A DNA stretch of 64,000 bases, taken from contig CALNHX010003532.1 in assembly GCA_940337035.1 (NCBI GenBank), positions 1 through 64,000 of the forward strand, read 5' to 3'. The stretch comes from Agriotes lineatus. Taxonomy: Eukaryota; Arthropoda; Insecta; Coleoptera; Elateridae. Of this stretch, positions 1 through 13,465 are shown piece by piece (the stretch's first letter is position 1; each line of letters starts with the position of its first letter). The notes below the pieces were generated by a model. It was not told where the DNA came from and did not search any database. It saw only the letters and a list, made by a program, of their open reading frames with translations. A program made the position numbers and the translations under genes.

Positions 1-959
1 TCTAGAGCAAACCACAAATGTAACCTGTATTTGTATTTCTAGAATTGGTAGGAAGGGACAAGTATTAGGTTTCATTGTTAAAATTGTGGTAAGATAAAAT
101 CTTGTTTTCACCCAGATCCTTCATCTTCTTCCTCCAAGTCTCCATCTTACGTTGCTTTTCCAACTGTCTGTCAATCTGCTTTCCATGCGATTTTCTAAAC
201 CTTCCCTTTTTGTTCTATTCATTCTTCTCCATCTTGTGATCTTTCTGAATTATGTGTTTTTGTCCATGCCAGTGTTTTATTTTGCATGTACTTGTCTTTT
301 TAAATATTAATTCTTTTCTTAATTTCTTTAGTTTTGTTCTGCTGCGGATTTGGTCCAGAAGCACGTATTTGGAACGTAGTTTTGTTCAAGTTTATTAGAC
401 GAATTATTTATTGCAAGTTGTTAGCAGCCCCGGCCATAAAAGCCAGTACTATAGTTGATTGCATACTACGGTGTTTGTAGATTTTACGGTAGGTTCTAAA
501 ATTCGCCGGTACAGGTTGTTATCGGGGGGGGGGGGGGGGGATATATTCCCTGAGCCCTGGAAGACTCATTTCACTTTGATTCATATAGCCTAAGAGATTC
601 TATTTGGAGCCACAGTTCACTTGCGAGCGTCCGCTTGGAGGCTGTTTAACCATCAACTGCAGAAGCTTGGCTCCTCAGATAAGTACCTACGACCTACTGA
701 ACTGCTTGGCGCAGCATTCTGACTTCCGTGTGATGCTATTCAAGCCGACGCACCTGGTTGAGTTCCCTTCAGTGGAGCCGTACTGGGCGTTTGAACCGGC
801 CTGGGCAATTGACTCCAAACATACTCCTTTCAAGAAAAATTTTTCTTCTAAGTCAATTAACCTAAGTATAAGAGGTAAAAAATCTTCTTACAAAAATTTT
901 CATTTTATACAAAAAATACAGAAATCATAAAAAGTGGTAGAAAGCTCTTACTGCACATA
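1..959. other. No gene recognised
   Basis: AT-rich DNA. A slightly GC-richer patch at about 600-830 is open in one frame, but the translation has no motif I recognise and no typical start context. I see no RNA gene here. Confidence 0.5.
524..540 (+). repeat. Homopolymer run of 17 G
   Basis: An uninterrupted G run in otherwise AT-rich DNA. Such runs are often length-variable or mis-assembled, so its exact length should not be trusted. Confidence 0.9.
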
Positions 960-1216
960 CAGAGTGATTTTTTAAAAACTGAATTGCAGCAGGTCCTGGA
1001 TAACCTGAATTAGTTGGCAGTACTGAAGTGCATTGTCAGTCTATATCAAATTCGAAGTTAGTAGGTTAGGTTTTGTTTGTCATTTGATATACAGTGACGC
1101 AAAAGTTAACCTGCAAATCTCGAATTTGACACAGACTGACAGTATACTTCAGTACTGCCAACTGATTCAGGCTATCCAGAGCCTGCTGCAATTCAGTTTA
1201 AAAAAAAATCACTCTG
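960..1216. mobile_element. MITE with long inverted arms and TA target duplication
   Basis: The left arm begins CAGAGTGATTTTTT and is repeated in reverse complement at the right end, giving arms of roughly 85-100 bp that would fold into a hairpin (for example GGCAGTACTGAAGT on the left matches ACTTCAGTACTGCC on the right). The element is bounded by TA on both sides (958-959 and 1217-1218), the target preference of Tc1/mariner-type transposases. The short ORF inside reads through one arm and is not a gene. Confidence 0.8.
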
Positions 1217-1218
1217 TA

Positions 1219-2231
1219 CAGTAATGTAACTAAATATTAAGTAAAAGATTAACAAATATAGTATGAAGATTCAGGTAAAATATGAAATTGCAAGTATCTC
1301 ATGCGTTTACACGTATCTCTCATTTTTTACAAAATATATGACTATTACCCGACTACAACCTACAACTTCCTGATCGGTTGGGAAGTGAAGTGGGTAATAG
1401 CTCATTTTCAAATATTTACATACTTGTTCTAAACCAGATTATGCTTCAGCATATACTTCAGTCCATTTTCTATGTGATTCAGAGTAGGCTTGGGTCATTT
1501 TGAAAATTTCTATAACAATGTAGACATTTGTCAATGAATATACGTATAGGTATATGTATAGGTATAGATCAGTCTACTTTTGACAATACAAGAATAACGT
1601 AATGTTAATAAATATAAATGGCATTTGTTAAACAAACGTGTACATTTTTTCAGTGATTTTTTCAGCTTACATTTTCGGGAATTTAGAGAATCCTTTTAAT
1701 TTCGAAGCTATATGACGTGCTTGTTTGATTTTTTGTCAACACTTTGAATTTTCTCCCTAAAAATTTGTGACCATATGTGTCAGATTTGGTCTTATTGGTT
1801 TTGTGAATTGTTGCACTCATCTGGTTACCTCAAGATGTGATAATATTTCGGAAGTGAAATATCTTTTGGTCACCCGCAATCTGGGATGGGATTCGATGAT
1901 CATTGCTTTCATATGGTTAATTGTTCTGTCGAAATTATGTTCAGGTTTTTCGCTTTTGTATGTTTTTCCTTTTCGTTGTGCATTTGTTTTTGTGTTCCTG
2001 CTCCGATATTACTACAAGGGTCTGTAGATTGGCTATGCTATCTATTGAAAATTCGTGAATGTGCCGGAACATCTGCATCACCACTTTCCGACAAACTCTC
2101 CAGGATTTTACAGCACGCGTCATATCTATTAAGGCCAGGTCTTTCAATAATTCAAGTTTTTCGCGCACTTGTCATTGCAAATGTATGGCTATTGAATCGC
2201 GCTCGTCATTGAGCTTACCCATCGAAGATTT
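1219..2231. other. No gene recognised
   Basis: AT-rich sequence with only short, motif-free ORFs. The last 200 bp may hold the decayed 5' end of the retrotransposon that follows, but I could not read endonuclease motifs upstream of 2232. Confidence 0.4.
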
Positions 2232-3830
2232 TTGATTGAAACTTTTGTTGCCTTACTAATCAAGCGGCAAATTAATCATCACCCATTACCATCATCGGGA
2301 ACAAGAATGGAAATAATAGCAGTACGGATCACACTGAGCCATGGTAGTTACGTAAACATAGTGAGCGCATACAAACAGCAGAATCAAAGGCTTATAGAAA
2401 CAGACACACGGGCTCTTCTAAACTCCAGGGAACCCGTTCTGGTCATAGGGAACCTAAATTGTAAGAAAGGCAGCTGGGGTTGTCGAGCCACGAATCCAGC
2501 AGGAATATTACTAAATGATTACTCGACAACATACAATTTCCAAGTGCTGGCCCCTGCGAAATTTACCTACTTTCCTTATCGCATTGACCATCAGCCAGAC
2601 ATCCTCGACATAATCCTGCAGAAAAATTTCAGGGAACAAATTCATCAGACACCTGTTGAAGAGCTGGACAGTGATCACCTACCGGTGTTAATAACATTTT
2701 TAAGTGCTCCACAACTAAAAACGTATAACATAAAACTAATAAATGGTGATATTAACTGGGAAAAATTTCAAGCCACCCTTGACCAAACTATCAAGCACCC
2801 TTTCAGCCTACAAACTACGGAAGACATAGACCAAGCAGTAGATGGATACACTAAAGTAATACAAAATAGCATCCGACTCTCAACGCAGCCAGCCCAAAGG
2901 AAGAGAGCGGCGTCGTACAATATTCCTCCAAATTACATAGTCGAACTAATCAAACAAAAAAGCAAAATCCGACGAGAATGGCAGAGAACTAAAAATCCAG
3001 CTACTGAAAATGCTCTCAATCACCTCACTCATCGAATACGAAACGAACTTGACAAATATACCAAAGAAATATCGAGGACCTAGACCCCGGAGATCCAGGA
3101 ATGTGGAAGGCTACCAGAAGAGTGCTGAGGGACCCCAAGATATACCACCAATAACAGTAAACAGCTTAACGTACAACACGGATGCAGAAAAGGCAAAAAT
3201 ATTTGCCGACCACCTGGCACAAGTGTTCACTCTTACAAGCGGCAGCAACACTGCACACACAGTAGTAAACTACATCGAATCGCACTTACCCATTCCAGAC
3301 CAACCTCTCCGTACGAATTGACAACAATTATAAATGCCTTACCCAAGAGAAAATCGCCAGGCAATGACCTTATTACGAATGCAGTGCTAAAACGCCCCAC
3401 ATATTTAGCAACACTTTTCAACGCTTGCCTAAGAAACGGTTATTTCCCGAAAGCGTGAAAGCACGCAGTTATAGTCGTTTTCTCTAAGCCAGGCAAGGAC
3501 AATAAAAACATAAATAACTACGGACCAATAAGCCTATTGAACACTCTTTCGAAAATATTGGAACTAATAATTGATACCAGACTGAGCGATCAAATACAAG
3601 CCTTAGAGGTGCTTCCGAAGTTCCAGTTTGGATTCAAGAGCGGACGCTTTACCTGCCATTAGGTGCAAAGAATAGTGGAGCTAATCGAATCAGGATACAA
3701 GAATAAACAATACACGACTGCTGTGTTTCTTGATATCGCTAAAGCATTAGTTAGAGTCTGGCTGGAAGGCCTTAAGTACAAACTCATCCAACTGCAAATA
3801 TCAAACTTGTTACGGTATTAAAAGAACTTT
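2232..3830 (+). pseudogene. Jockey-like non-LTR retrotransposon, 5' portion (endonuclease and start of reverse transcriptase)
   Basis: The first frame (2232-3083) reads as the C-terminal two thirds of an APE-type endonuclease. It has a GNLNCK stretch where active copies have a catalytic GDxN motif, a PDILDI stretch, and an intact SDHLPV motif. Other frames then carry the linker and the reverse transcriptase fingers: KRKSPGND near 3345, YGPISLL near 3520 and a FLDIAKA motif A near 3730. Reading needs at least two frame changes and crosses in-frame stops, and the N-terminal endonuclease is missing, so this is a dead relic. The coding sense resumes at about 5.68 kb, so the two parts are one element interrupted by foreign DNA. 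Confidence 0.75.
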
Positions 3831-4449
3831 ACGACACCCACCCAAGGTGAGCATCGCACCACGGAATCAGTCCTAAAAAACTGGCACACTTGCCCTGAAA
3901 TCGGTTCGAAATAGGCTAATAGGCCACGGCTGGAACGCTCAGGGAGTCGGGCGTGAGTCACACGATACGTTCTGGGCAAGCGTGTTGCGGCATGATATAT
4001 ATATAGGGTATGTCGAAATCATGAGGGCGCCACCAAGCCTGTCTTAACCCGGCTAACCGGGCCTGGACGGTTAGACGGGAGCGAAGCACGCAAAATACTC
4101 CGCCGATAGGATTACTCAAGAATTGCAAGGTCAAATAACAATTTCGGGGTTGCCTTATGCAAGGATTGTAATTAGGTGTCAATCCGACCGCGACTACGCA
4201 GCTGTCTCACCCACCTGTACGCTCAAAGCTCCCTCGTTCCGTCGCACAATAATCAGTACAATGAAGGGGGCGCTTATCTGAAACAGAACATGCACAAGTC
4301 GAAACAAAACAATAGTTCCCTTAGCTAACAAATCATGTATTGACTAACGGGTTTACAATGGGGCAGCAGAGTGCGTCGCACTATATCTATAAATGGATTC
4401 TAACTAAGGACACCAGCTGGCGCGCGCTCTAAACTTAGCGACAGATGTT

Positions 4450-4490
4450 GAACAGTAATGAACAGTAATGAACAGTAATGAGCAGTAATG
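4450..4490 (+). repeat. Four tandem copies of a 10-bp unit
   Basis: AACAGTAATG is repeated head to tail three times, followed by one copy with a single change (AGCAGTAATG). Confidence 0.9.
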
Positions 4491-4493
4491 AGT

Positions 4494-4655
4494 ACAAATA
4501 TGCTGGCGCGACGCCTTATGCAGCGAACAGCAAAGATCAAATTAGCACTCGCGACATGGACAGTCTGCGGTTCTGAATGAATGCACAAATATGCTGGCGC
4601 GACGCCTTATGCAGCGCACAGCAAAGATCAAATTAGCACTCGCGACATGGACAGT
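4494..4655 (+). repeat. Near-identical 71-bp direct repeat pair
   Basis: Positions 4494-4564 and 4585-4655 are the same 71-bp sequence with about one mismatch, separated by 20 bp. They begin ACAAATATGCTGG and end GACATGGACAGT. Together with the 10-bp array just upstream this looks like local tandem duplication inside the insert. Confidence 0.9.
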
Positions 4656-5679
4656 TATGACGACAGTGCCTGTAGGCACCAGAGATGTGACGGCTCGCTC
4701 GCGTTCACAGCGGTAATCAGTTCAAAGACACATACCTTAATATGTAGGCGGTTAGGGAGCCTGGTACAGTTGAGTTGCGACAGGCTGCAGTCTTAGGTGG
4801 CAGGTGGCTATAGGGATGAGTGCACATCCGCCACAATGGCGACGTGAGACGCGTCAGGACGCGTACGACGGGACGACGAAAAATGGGCCACTTTCGTTCT
4901 GCGGGACAGATCCTCGTAGGTCGAGATGAAGGGGGCATGACCCCTTACTTACGGAAGCAGGAACTGGGCTCAAAAACACCCACGCTACGCCAAAGACAAT
5001 TCGAAAAACTCACACTCACAACCACCACACGAGCGTTCTCTGCAACGGGCTGCGGTCCACTGCCACTCAAGGCGAAAACGTTTGTCACATAGTCGCTGAA
5101 GCAGCACTCGACGGGAAAAAGGCTGACGCCCCCGCCAAGGGCGGAAGCGCCGCACGAACTCACACACTATCCGACCTCTTACTCGATCGACGGCTCTCGG
5201 CTGAATGCCCAGAGGGAAGCGCTGGCACAGGTCACCTTGGTCGCGTCCCCACGTGACTAAACCTCAGCAGCCAATCGCAAGGCGATAGAATGAAACAAAT
5301 TAATGCCGGCGTCATGATATCACGCCACAACGGCGTGTTTTCTAGAAGATTCGGAATTCTTGCGAGCGATACGCTCGGCTGCCAAAGCGCCATCACAGGG
5401 GAGCTCCAACCGACGAGAAATGCTGCGTTTGGGACCAAATATGTGCGAAATCATGATTCTGGAATTAGGCGATGGAGCCAAATAAAGAACTAAAAGGGTT
5501 TAGCATACGGGCACGCTGCCCTAAAGCCTAGGTGGCTATCTAAAATACCAAAATGACCTGAATCAAATGTGCGGAAGATAAGATTGCACTTGTGCGCAAA
5601 GATTGAAAATGGTTTTGACATAGCAATAAATTGCCCTAAAGGCGTGAAATGCAATTAAGCATCTAAAACAGCAAAATGA

Positions 5680-6735
5680 CTTAACAAACTATCTAAAATC
5701 AGTAATCTGCTCATTTCTAGAGAATAGAACTTTTGTAGTGCGTATCAATTCAACTACCTCCAGTAGCAAATCTATTAAGGCTGGTGTTTCACAGGGAAGC
5801 GTTTTAGGACCAGTGTTGTTTAACATATTTGTTAAAGACATTCCACTAACTAATGAAACCTTAGCAATGTACGCAGACGATACGGTGATTATATCGCAAA
5901 GCTTTAATCTTACAGAGGCTATAGCTCATCTACAACCGGCTGTCAACGAAATAAGCAGATGGCTAACAAAATGGAACATAACACTCAACCATATGAAGTG
6001 TGAAGCCAAAATATTCTCCCTTAAAAGAATAAGAAGCCCTGATCAACTAATATATAACAATACTCGCATTGAGTGAAGCGATAAAACTGTTATATATTTG
6101 GGCGTCCACTTAGATACGCGCTTAACTTGGAAGGGCCATATGAACCAGAAGCTGAACTTATGCAATGCTAGGTTGGGAAAACTATACCCAATAGTCAACC
6201 GAAAATCTACAATCAAAATTGACTGCTCACTACTAATTTACAAGTCGGTAATTCGTCCCTTAGCAATGTATGCCTGTGTCATCTGGGGCAATGCATCGAA
6301 AACAAACATCGCCAAGATACAAAGATTACAAAACAAAATACTGCGAATAGCAGTAGATTCGCCTTGGTTCATAAGAAATGAACAACTTCATGAAGAACTG
6401 AAAATGCCAACAATCCTTGACTACCTTAAGAAAACTACTAAAAGATTCTTACAAACAATAAACAACTCCGAAGGGGCTGCTCATTATAGGCTAGCCCAAA
6501 CAAATATCCAGAGAAAACTACAGCATAATCTTCCTCAGGACATTTACGCTACCACCTCCGCCGACGAAGAAGACATCTAACCCTATGAACAATAATATGT
6601 GAATCTATCCGAACTTGATTTGATGTGTTAAGTGTCATCATAATACGCCATGCTCTAAATTACTTGTAACTTTTAACAATGCTATGAATAACAATTTACT
6701 TTGTTGAACTGGCATAAAATAAACTAAAAAAAAAA
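5680..6735 (+). pseudogene. Jockey-like non-LTR retrotransposon, 3' portion (RT palm, thumb and C-terminus)
   Basis: The reading sense of the element at 2.2-3.8 kb resumes here. The frame at 5738-6076 shows AGVSQGSVLGP followed by the MYADDT catalytic box of non-LTR reverse transcriptases. After one in-frame stop near 6076 the next frame (6098-6580) gives the thumb and C-terminal domain, with GVHLDTRLTWKGH, RPLAMYACVIWG and KIQRLQNKILR. The ORF ends at 6580 and a short A-rich 3' tail follows near 6720-6735, as expected for retrotransposition by target-primed reverse transcription. No frame spans the whole RT, so it is non-functional. Confidence 0.8.
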
Positions 6736-9700
6736 GTTTTTGTGAATATCGAAAATGGGTATATTTGTTATAATTACCTCTGAAGTTTATTACGACAGCA
6801 CTCGGATATAAAACTCTCGTAGAGAAAAAGTTTTTCCGTGTATGTATCGTCTAATATTAAAACATGGGTAACTAAAGGCTAAAAGTTTCTGAAAGGGTTC
6901 TTATAAACTTAACAAGCAGTTTAGTCTCGGCCAGATAACTGCGTCAGGAGTTATGCGAGAATACACCTATTTAGTCCCTATCAATCCTCATTTCTTGCAG
7001 CATTAATGGGCAATTTAAAATTCTGTAAATGCAGTTTTTATAGCTCCCGGTAGACTCTCATATAATATAGTTGGAAATTACGTTTTTAACTTATCAAGCA
7101 CAATAATAACGACCTAGGCTAGTTTGCCAATTTAAAGTTTCCCACTTATCTAACACTGATTGCGAAAGAGGGGTTGCACAACCAAACATACGAGCTTAAC
7201 GCGAAGTGAACTTGTTTTTCGAGCGACTGCGGGTACCGAAATTTAGCGCTCCCGCTTAAAAAGCATCTCTCCATTCAGCAACTAATCCACAATTAATGGA
7301 TCGAAAGCCACAAGTGGTGAAGGGAGCTGAACACATTTCCCAATCAATCCATTGACCAGCAAATCACCAAATCAAATATGTATTTACTACCGCTGTTGCG
7401 ATAATCGTTAGATTTCTCCACGTCCGAGGGTGTTCCACAAAGCCAGCGTGTGGCTGACAATAAATGCCGATATATCAGGCCCTGTAGGTCTTTGCAAACA
7501 AGATAGCCGCTAGGAGTGCCCTTATTGTGAAATGGGATTAACCTTAATATTTCCCGTGCTTCGGGTTGTTTAGGAGATTAGCAAATCTGTTGCTGCGTTG
7601 AAGGGTATTTGTTATTTATGCTGAAGCATTTGAGCCCTGCGAACATCCGTATTGCGGCTCATTACTTCTTCTATATTTGGGGCGAAAGGATCTGTTGGGA
7701 AACAATTACAAAATAGAATATTTGTGTAGACTGCACTGGTTAGTATAGTAGAATCTTATAGCTTAAGCTAGTGATTCTAAGCGTGTGGTGCGTGATCCTT
7801 TGCGAACATTTGAAATATCTTAAAGGAGGTGGTGAGGCAAAATTTTATGAGCTAGAATACACAGTAAATACATTTTATTGTGTCTTAATGTTAAAATAGT
7901 AACACTGTGAACTCCGCTTCTATATTCGTACAATGTTAATACATCACTTCTGATCTTAAGGACAAATTTTCTGTATATACATAGTTTAGGCACTTCCACG
8001 GTGCTCGGACAAGACTCTGAGAGTTGTACGCTTTAATAGGCTGCTGCGGCTGGTCGGCTCCGATTATATTAAAATTGATTATTATTTACGTCCCGCCGAA
8101 TTGCGCTGAGATCTGGCTCGAAAACAATCTCTCGAAGACGGGGAGTCATTTCACGGGCTTGCAACAAATTCACTTTGCTGCGCGCTGACACAATTCGGCA
8201 GCATAAATGAGCAAAGTACCCACCTCAAGTGTTGTACTTGAATGAATCTTGCACGCTTAAACCACCTACTTCCGGCAACGCTAAAAAACTGCACACTAAT
8301 ACAGCGCGGTTACTCTGTCGGAAGCACTATCTATTCAGAGCGCGTTTGAGCGAAATACTTTAGTCAAATAGGCTTATAACTAAATATTACATTATACGCA
8401 TGTTTAAAGTGGTCGTACACGAAAATATTAATTACTGTTAATGAGCTCAAGCGAATCTGAGTCAGATCCCGCTTGAAATTGATGACGGTTAGAACACTAT
8501 ATTTAGACCAGGTTTCAGTTATTTTGCAAAAATATCTTCCTCCTGAATCGTGAAATGTGTCCAGATATATTGTGGAGATTTTTATTTCCCAGTTGATTGT
8601 AAACTTTTATACTATTCCGCAATTCCACAAGCATCACAAATTCTTAGAGAATTTTTCCTCTGCATGTTTGTCTCGCATATAATATTATCCAATATTTTAA
8701 AGAATTTAAGTGCTGTGTCTCTCATTTTTATAGGTTTGCAAAACGACATCTCTTTAAGGGCATATAATTCACAACAATTAAGTGACGATCTTTGCTATAA
8801 TCTGTCGATTCGTCAAGCTAAATTCAGAATTTTGTTACACATTTCTTATTTAAGTTGTTATCTGCAGATATCGCAGTATCTCTTGATTATGCATCTACTG
8901 TAGCCGTTTATAATTTTTTTTCTAAACGTAGTTTTCACAATATAAATCTCAGCTGGCAGAATAAGATCTTCTTTAAGGGTGTGAAGCTGTTTGCAGCTAA
9001 GTAGATTTTATGCAAATTTATGACGACCAGTAGATCCCATTTGTTTACAGGACTTTTTTAATGTTAGATTGGCTTGTTATAAGATTTTAGTTTGGCTGTA
9101 AAACGTTTTCGAGACTTATTAACACACTCCTAATGAAGTGTTTCCAAATACAGTTTTAAGTTTATTAGGATTATGCAAAACGCCTACTACTAGACATGGG
9201 CATCTTGTAAACTGTCCCTTTCATATTTATGCTGGTTGTTTGGTATCCAGTTGCTTCGAGTTCGCCCACATTTTCACTTCATTTCATTAAGGGTTTTATT
9301 CTTCTTCAATAGACTTACTATATTAGTCTGCATTTTTTGTTCATCGGCGATTAGTGGTGGTATATATGATCATCTCAGTTTCATACCAAGTAAGCTTGTT
9401 TCATCACCTAGTGCCTGCATAAACTGAATATATGTAATTAGTATATTACAATTATGCGTTCGCGTGAAAACTGCTACAACTCAACCCCCCCAGCTGATAG
9501 GCAACCAGAAGCAAGATCCTTAAGCCTCAACTTGGGGCTTAAGCTACGAAGCATAAAGGCAGATCAGACCTGAGGTCTCCCAGTCCGAAGCCGCTGGTCC
9601 AGGAGTTTCTCCAGAACCTTTTCTAAAACCCTCGCCTGAACCTGCTTCCCAAGCCTCACCGATACTTCGATGACAAATATACCCCGCTGAATCAACTAGC

Positions 9701-10415
9701 CATGCGTAGCCGTTATCAAGTGACTTTGCCCTCTCCGGCACCAAGAAAAGCGCTTAGAGCCCGGCCCGAAACCCACGTCATTACAGCCCGTTGCGGCCGT
9801 TCTGTCGTCTCCGACGCTTAGTAAACGCTCTTGATGCTTTGACCTACATCGCTAAAACGACACAAACCTCTGGCCCGCATCTGCAGAGCGAATTACATCA
9901 CCCTACGTATACAGCCCGTAGTCAGGAAAAACGTGAGCTGTGGGGTACCATTTCCATCGCATTTACTCCAAGGCACGACTTACCCAACACAAGAACGCCA
10001 CGCGGCTCAACAGCGACGTCTTAGGGTTCCACCAGAAGTAGTTTACAGATCCCGCTCAAGGCACGAGCTGAGTGCAACACCATTTTCCTAGCGAAATTTT
10101 TTATGCCGGCCGGGATTCCTTCAAGATAAAAGCTGCCTCGCGTAAATTGGCACATTACGATTTTTAACACAGTTACAATCTCCGAACAACCGGAGCAGCA
10201 CCTCGAGGGGTGTTAATTACCTTCAGGTTTACCTCAAAGGCAGCTTTGTTTTGTGCAGGGTCACTCTAATCGTTCTAATCCCAGACGTTGCCCTTACGAT
10301 CTGAGCGCCATCTCTAGTGAACACTGGGTTGGTGGCCTATGCCCGAAGGCGTTCGAGAGGCTAATGGTAGTTTAAAAATATTCTTTATTTCTATTCTAGG
10401 TACATTTTTATTGTA
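6736..10415. other. Gene-free repetitive or host intergenic DNA
   Basis: No ORF above about 117 codons, and none with a recognisable motif. The part from about 9480 to 10350 is clearly GC-richer than its surroundings and could be a decayed element or an old exon region, but neither strand reads as a known protein family. No tRNA or rRNA signature seen. Confidence 0.4.
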
Positions 10416-10679
10416 CCGACGGGGCCACAATTATATATAACAGCAATGATATATCATGAACAAGAAAAAGAAAATAACACATATTGCTTGAGTAAGAAAG
10501 AGATGAACATAGTAGTAAATATTTGAGTAGGCATAACGCTTATTTTAATTATGACATAAGTGAACTAAACATGCCTACTAAAATAATTTGATCGTATGGT
10601 TATCTCTTTCTTACTCAAGCATTCTATTTTGTTGTTCATGTTATCTTATTGCTGTTATATATAATTATGGCCCCTTCCG
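10416..10679. mobile_element. 264-bp MITE with TA target duplication
   Basis: The two ends are imperfect inverted repeats: GGGGCCA followed by ATTATATATAACAGCAAT on the left matches the reverse complement on the right, and further inward GCTTGAGTAAGAAAGAGAT matches ATCTCTTTCTTACTCAAGC. TA flanks both ends (10414-10415 and 10680-10681). It is non-coding and would need a transposase supplied from elsewhere. Confidence 0.75.
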
Positions 10680-10681
10680 TA

Positions 10682-13067
10682 TAATTAATATTAATTTAAG
10701 AGATTTTTACCTGTATTATAAAGACCATTCTACGTGTTCTATTTAGACTATTCTTAATCTATTTTACTCGAAAATAATACAAACTCTTAGCTTGCTGGCG
10801 ACACATGAAGCCAAAGTTAATATGAATAAGTTATATAATCAAAGTTAAACAGACCAGAACATTGGATTACATTTTGAAAATATTACAACACTTAGAATTG
10901 TGTCGTGACGGGAGATCCCTAACTTCGACCTTGAGTAACTGAATGTCATAGCGAGCAGGTTGCATTAGCTAAATATTTTGCTTCCTTATGTTTTCAAATG
11001 CTGTTCAGGATCTAATGTGCCTAGATGATCTCGGCCTGCTCAAAAATTTACGTGAAAGATGTTACCTCATTAATTAAGGCATCTCTAATAGAAATTCTCA
11101 TGCTTATTACAGTGCGTAGGCCATTGTTTGAATCCGTAATAGATTGATTTGAAGGCAATTTGCTCTGAAGCGCGAAGTCTTTCCAGTATATTCACAGCAG
11201 TATCTATACTATCTGATATTAACATGATGAAAAAATACTGAACAAACGTTGCTACATGAAGACAATTAAATAGAGGCAATTTGAACTATTATGTAAATAC
11301 AAATGATCATGACGCACCATATAGTGTTATACTGTCCGAAGCTGGAAACGAATTCCTTGAGTAAAGTTTTGTATTTGATTGGTTAGTTTTGAAAAACGTA
11401 AAACCCAGTTAGGGAATTTCTTAAGTAGAAATTAAATGAAGCAAAATACATTGGCAGAAATGTGCAATAAATAAACGACACGGTAAATCCAATTTTGTGG
11501 TTTAAATACCACTAAACTTACCAAAAACTGAACCGTGTGCATTTTGGTTTTAAAATACCTTAAGCTTGGTGTAGCAACCGGGTATTACCCAATAACGGGT
11601 GTGGTTATTTTCCACGCACCACGCCTTTAAAAGTTTGAATGACGCGACTTCGAGAATAGGAAAGTAATTCAATATAGGAACATTATGCAATCCAACGCAA
11701 TAATATTTGCGTAAGCAAACTGGCTTTTCTTTTTCTGTAAAGCGTTTGAAGTCAGTTTTAGCCCGAAAACACTATAGGGGTGGACCAGCTTCTTATTTCA
11801 GCAAATCGTGATTTTTCGTAGCTGAGAACTGAAGTAATTGGGGTACGGAAAGTTCGTTCCCCACATTTCGTTCCCCACATTTCGTACCCCACATTTCGTC
11901 CCCGGGATATTTCGTCTCTCCACATCTCGTACCCGGTAACCTCGTGCAGCAATCGGATGCAGTTAGAAAAATGAAATATATTTGTATTGACTTAATATAA
12001 GTTAAAAAATTTAGCTAGCCATGATTACGTTCTATCTTTGTCCTGCTACTCATTTTGTTTTTGACTTCCTCGTCGCACTAATTAATTTGCTATGTTCAAA
12101 AAGGATTTCGGACAATCTGTATATGAAGTTTCAACGCCCTATCTCTTTCCGGTTTTGAGATATTCTGTTCACAGACAGACACACAGACAGACCAATGAAA
12201 AAAATATGTTTTTGGGATCAGGGGACTCTAAAACGTGAAGATCTGTTGAAAACTCAATTTCGAATTTTTGGGGTGAATCCAATACCTCCTTTATTGTAAA
12301 AGGAAGTAAAACTAACAAGCAGTTTTTGTCTCTATGCGAGATAGCCTGTATTTTACGGGATTGTTAGAGCTTTTTTTGACATTTATTATTTGGAGTTTAG
12401 ATTATCCACAATAGAAAGCAGCCATATAAAATAATTTATGATGTACAATGACAGGAAATTAAATTTACTGTCGATTTACCATGTCACTGTTTCATTTCTA
12501 AGTAATTTTTTGCACTTTGCTGCATTTAATAACGGTTTTTCTTCTACTTGAAATTCAATTTGGATTTATTTTCTCTCAGAACAATAGTTTAATAGTGTCT
12601 TGTACAACTAGTTCTGAAAATAGCACTTTTCATACGCGTGGGGGAGTTTGGTGACAGGCCGCAGGCGAGCGTCATAAAGCCCCACAAGTGTCAAAAGTGC
12701 TTTTCACACGTGTTGTACATTATACTTTTTCTACGACTGTAAGTGGCCTAGATAAACGTATCGATGTCGCACGCTGTTTGAAATGTAAGATTTTCAGAGT
12801 TAGGAGTGTTTTTTAAAAATATTTTCAGAGCAGTCGTAGAAAAAATATATATTAGTGAAATTATCAGCTTTATTTTAAATTTTAACTTGAGCAAACGTAT
12901 GTTGGATACTCCAAAAACGTTTCACAGCTAGTAATTAATGTACCTAATAATAAAATTTAATTTAACTGAGAACTAATGAAAAATGATCAATCAGGAACGG
13001 CGAGCTACACTGAACTTCAAAAGGTAATCGTATTATAATATAATATAAAAAATAAATATTAGTAATA
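10682..13067. other. No gene recognised; contains a CAGA microsatellite-bearing repeat
   Basis: AT-rich. At about 12,125-12,310 there is a repeat-like segment with TTTCCGGTTTTGAGATATTC followed by a CAGA-rich stretch (about 12,170-12,193) and GGGATCAGGGGACTCTAAAACG. This layout is common in dispersed insect repeats, and CAGA-rich tracts recur at 43.25 and 51.24 kb. Four to five short repeats of a TTCGT(C/A)CCCC-type motif lie near 11,850-11,930. No coding gene supported. Confidence 0.4.
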
Positions 13068-13069
13068 TA

Positions 13070-13463
13070 CCGGGTGTCCGTTCTCAAAGTCGAACATAGG
13101 CGATTAACATTGTATTGAACGTTTTTGTCGATTCTGCTCGCCAATTCAATCTACAGGGAAGGTAATGGTATCAATGGAAAGACAAAATTATTCCGCATCA
13201 AATGGTGCCAATAACAATATTCAAGGTGCGACTTTTATTTTAAAATACTAATTTAAAACTTGGGCATTTTTAAATATGCCATGCTTTGCTTTTCAAGTTC
13301 AATAGCATTTGTCAAAACAAATGATAATTAGTTGGCGTAAATCAGGTATTTTCTGTCAACGTCTGTTAAAATTATCTACAGAAAAATTAATTATTTCAAT
13401 GAAGAAGGAGTGAATGGCACTAATGTTAATTGCCTATGTTCGACTTTGAGAATGGACACCCGG
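13070..13463. mobile_element. 394-bp MITE with about 39-bp terminal inverted repeats
   Basis: The left end begins CCGGGTGTCCGTTCTCAAAG and the right end is its reverse complement with about two mismatches across about 39 bp. TA flanks both sides (13,068-13,069 and 13,464-13,465). The interior is AT-rich and non-coding. Its terminus resembles that of the element at 15,013. Confidence 0.8.
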
Positions 13464-13465
13464 TA

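Larger units (their letters stand above)
3831..5679. other. About 1.85 kb insert splitting the Jockey-like relic
   Basis: This stretch separates the fingers and palm of one reverse transcriptase, so it was inserted after the retrotransposon. It is GC-richer than the surroundings, carries short tandem and direct repeats (4450-4655), and has no ORF with a recognisable motif. I could not define terminal repeats or a target duplication. The boundaries are approximate, set where the RT translation stops and resumes. It could be a non-autonomous transposon or a satellite-derived segment. Confidence 0.5.

Noticed and set aside
604..930. 108-codon plus-strand ORF
   Set aside because: No motif, no convincing ATG at the start and a low-complexity AT-rich tail.
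1033..1224. Short ORF in the 0.96-kb hairpin
   Set aside because: Lies within the MITE arm and ends at its terminus.
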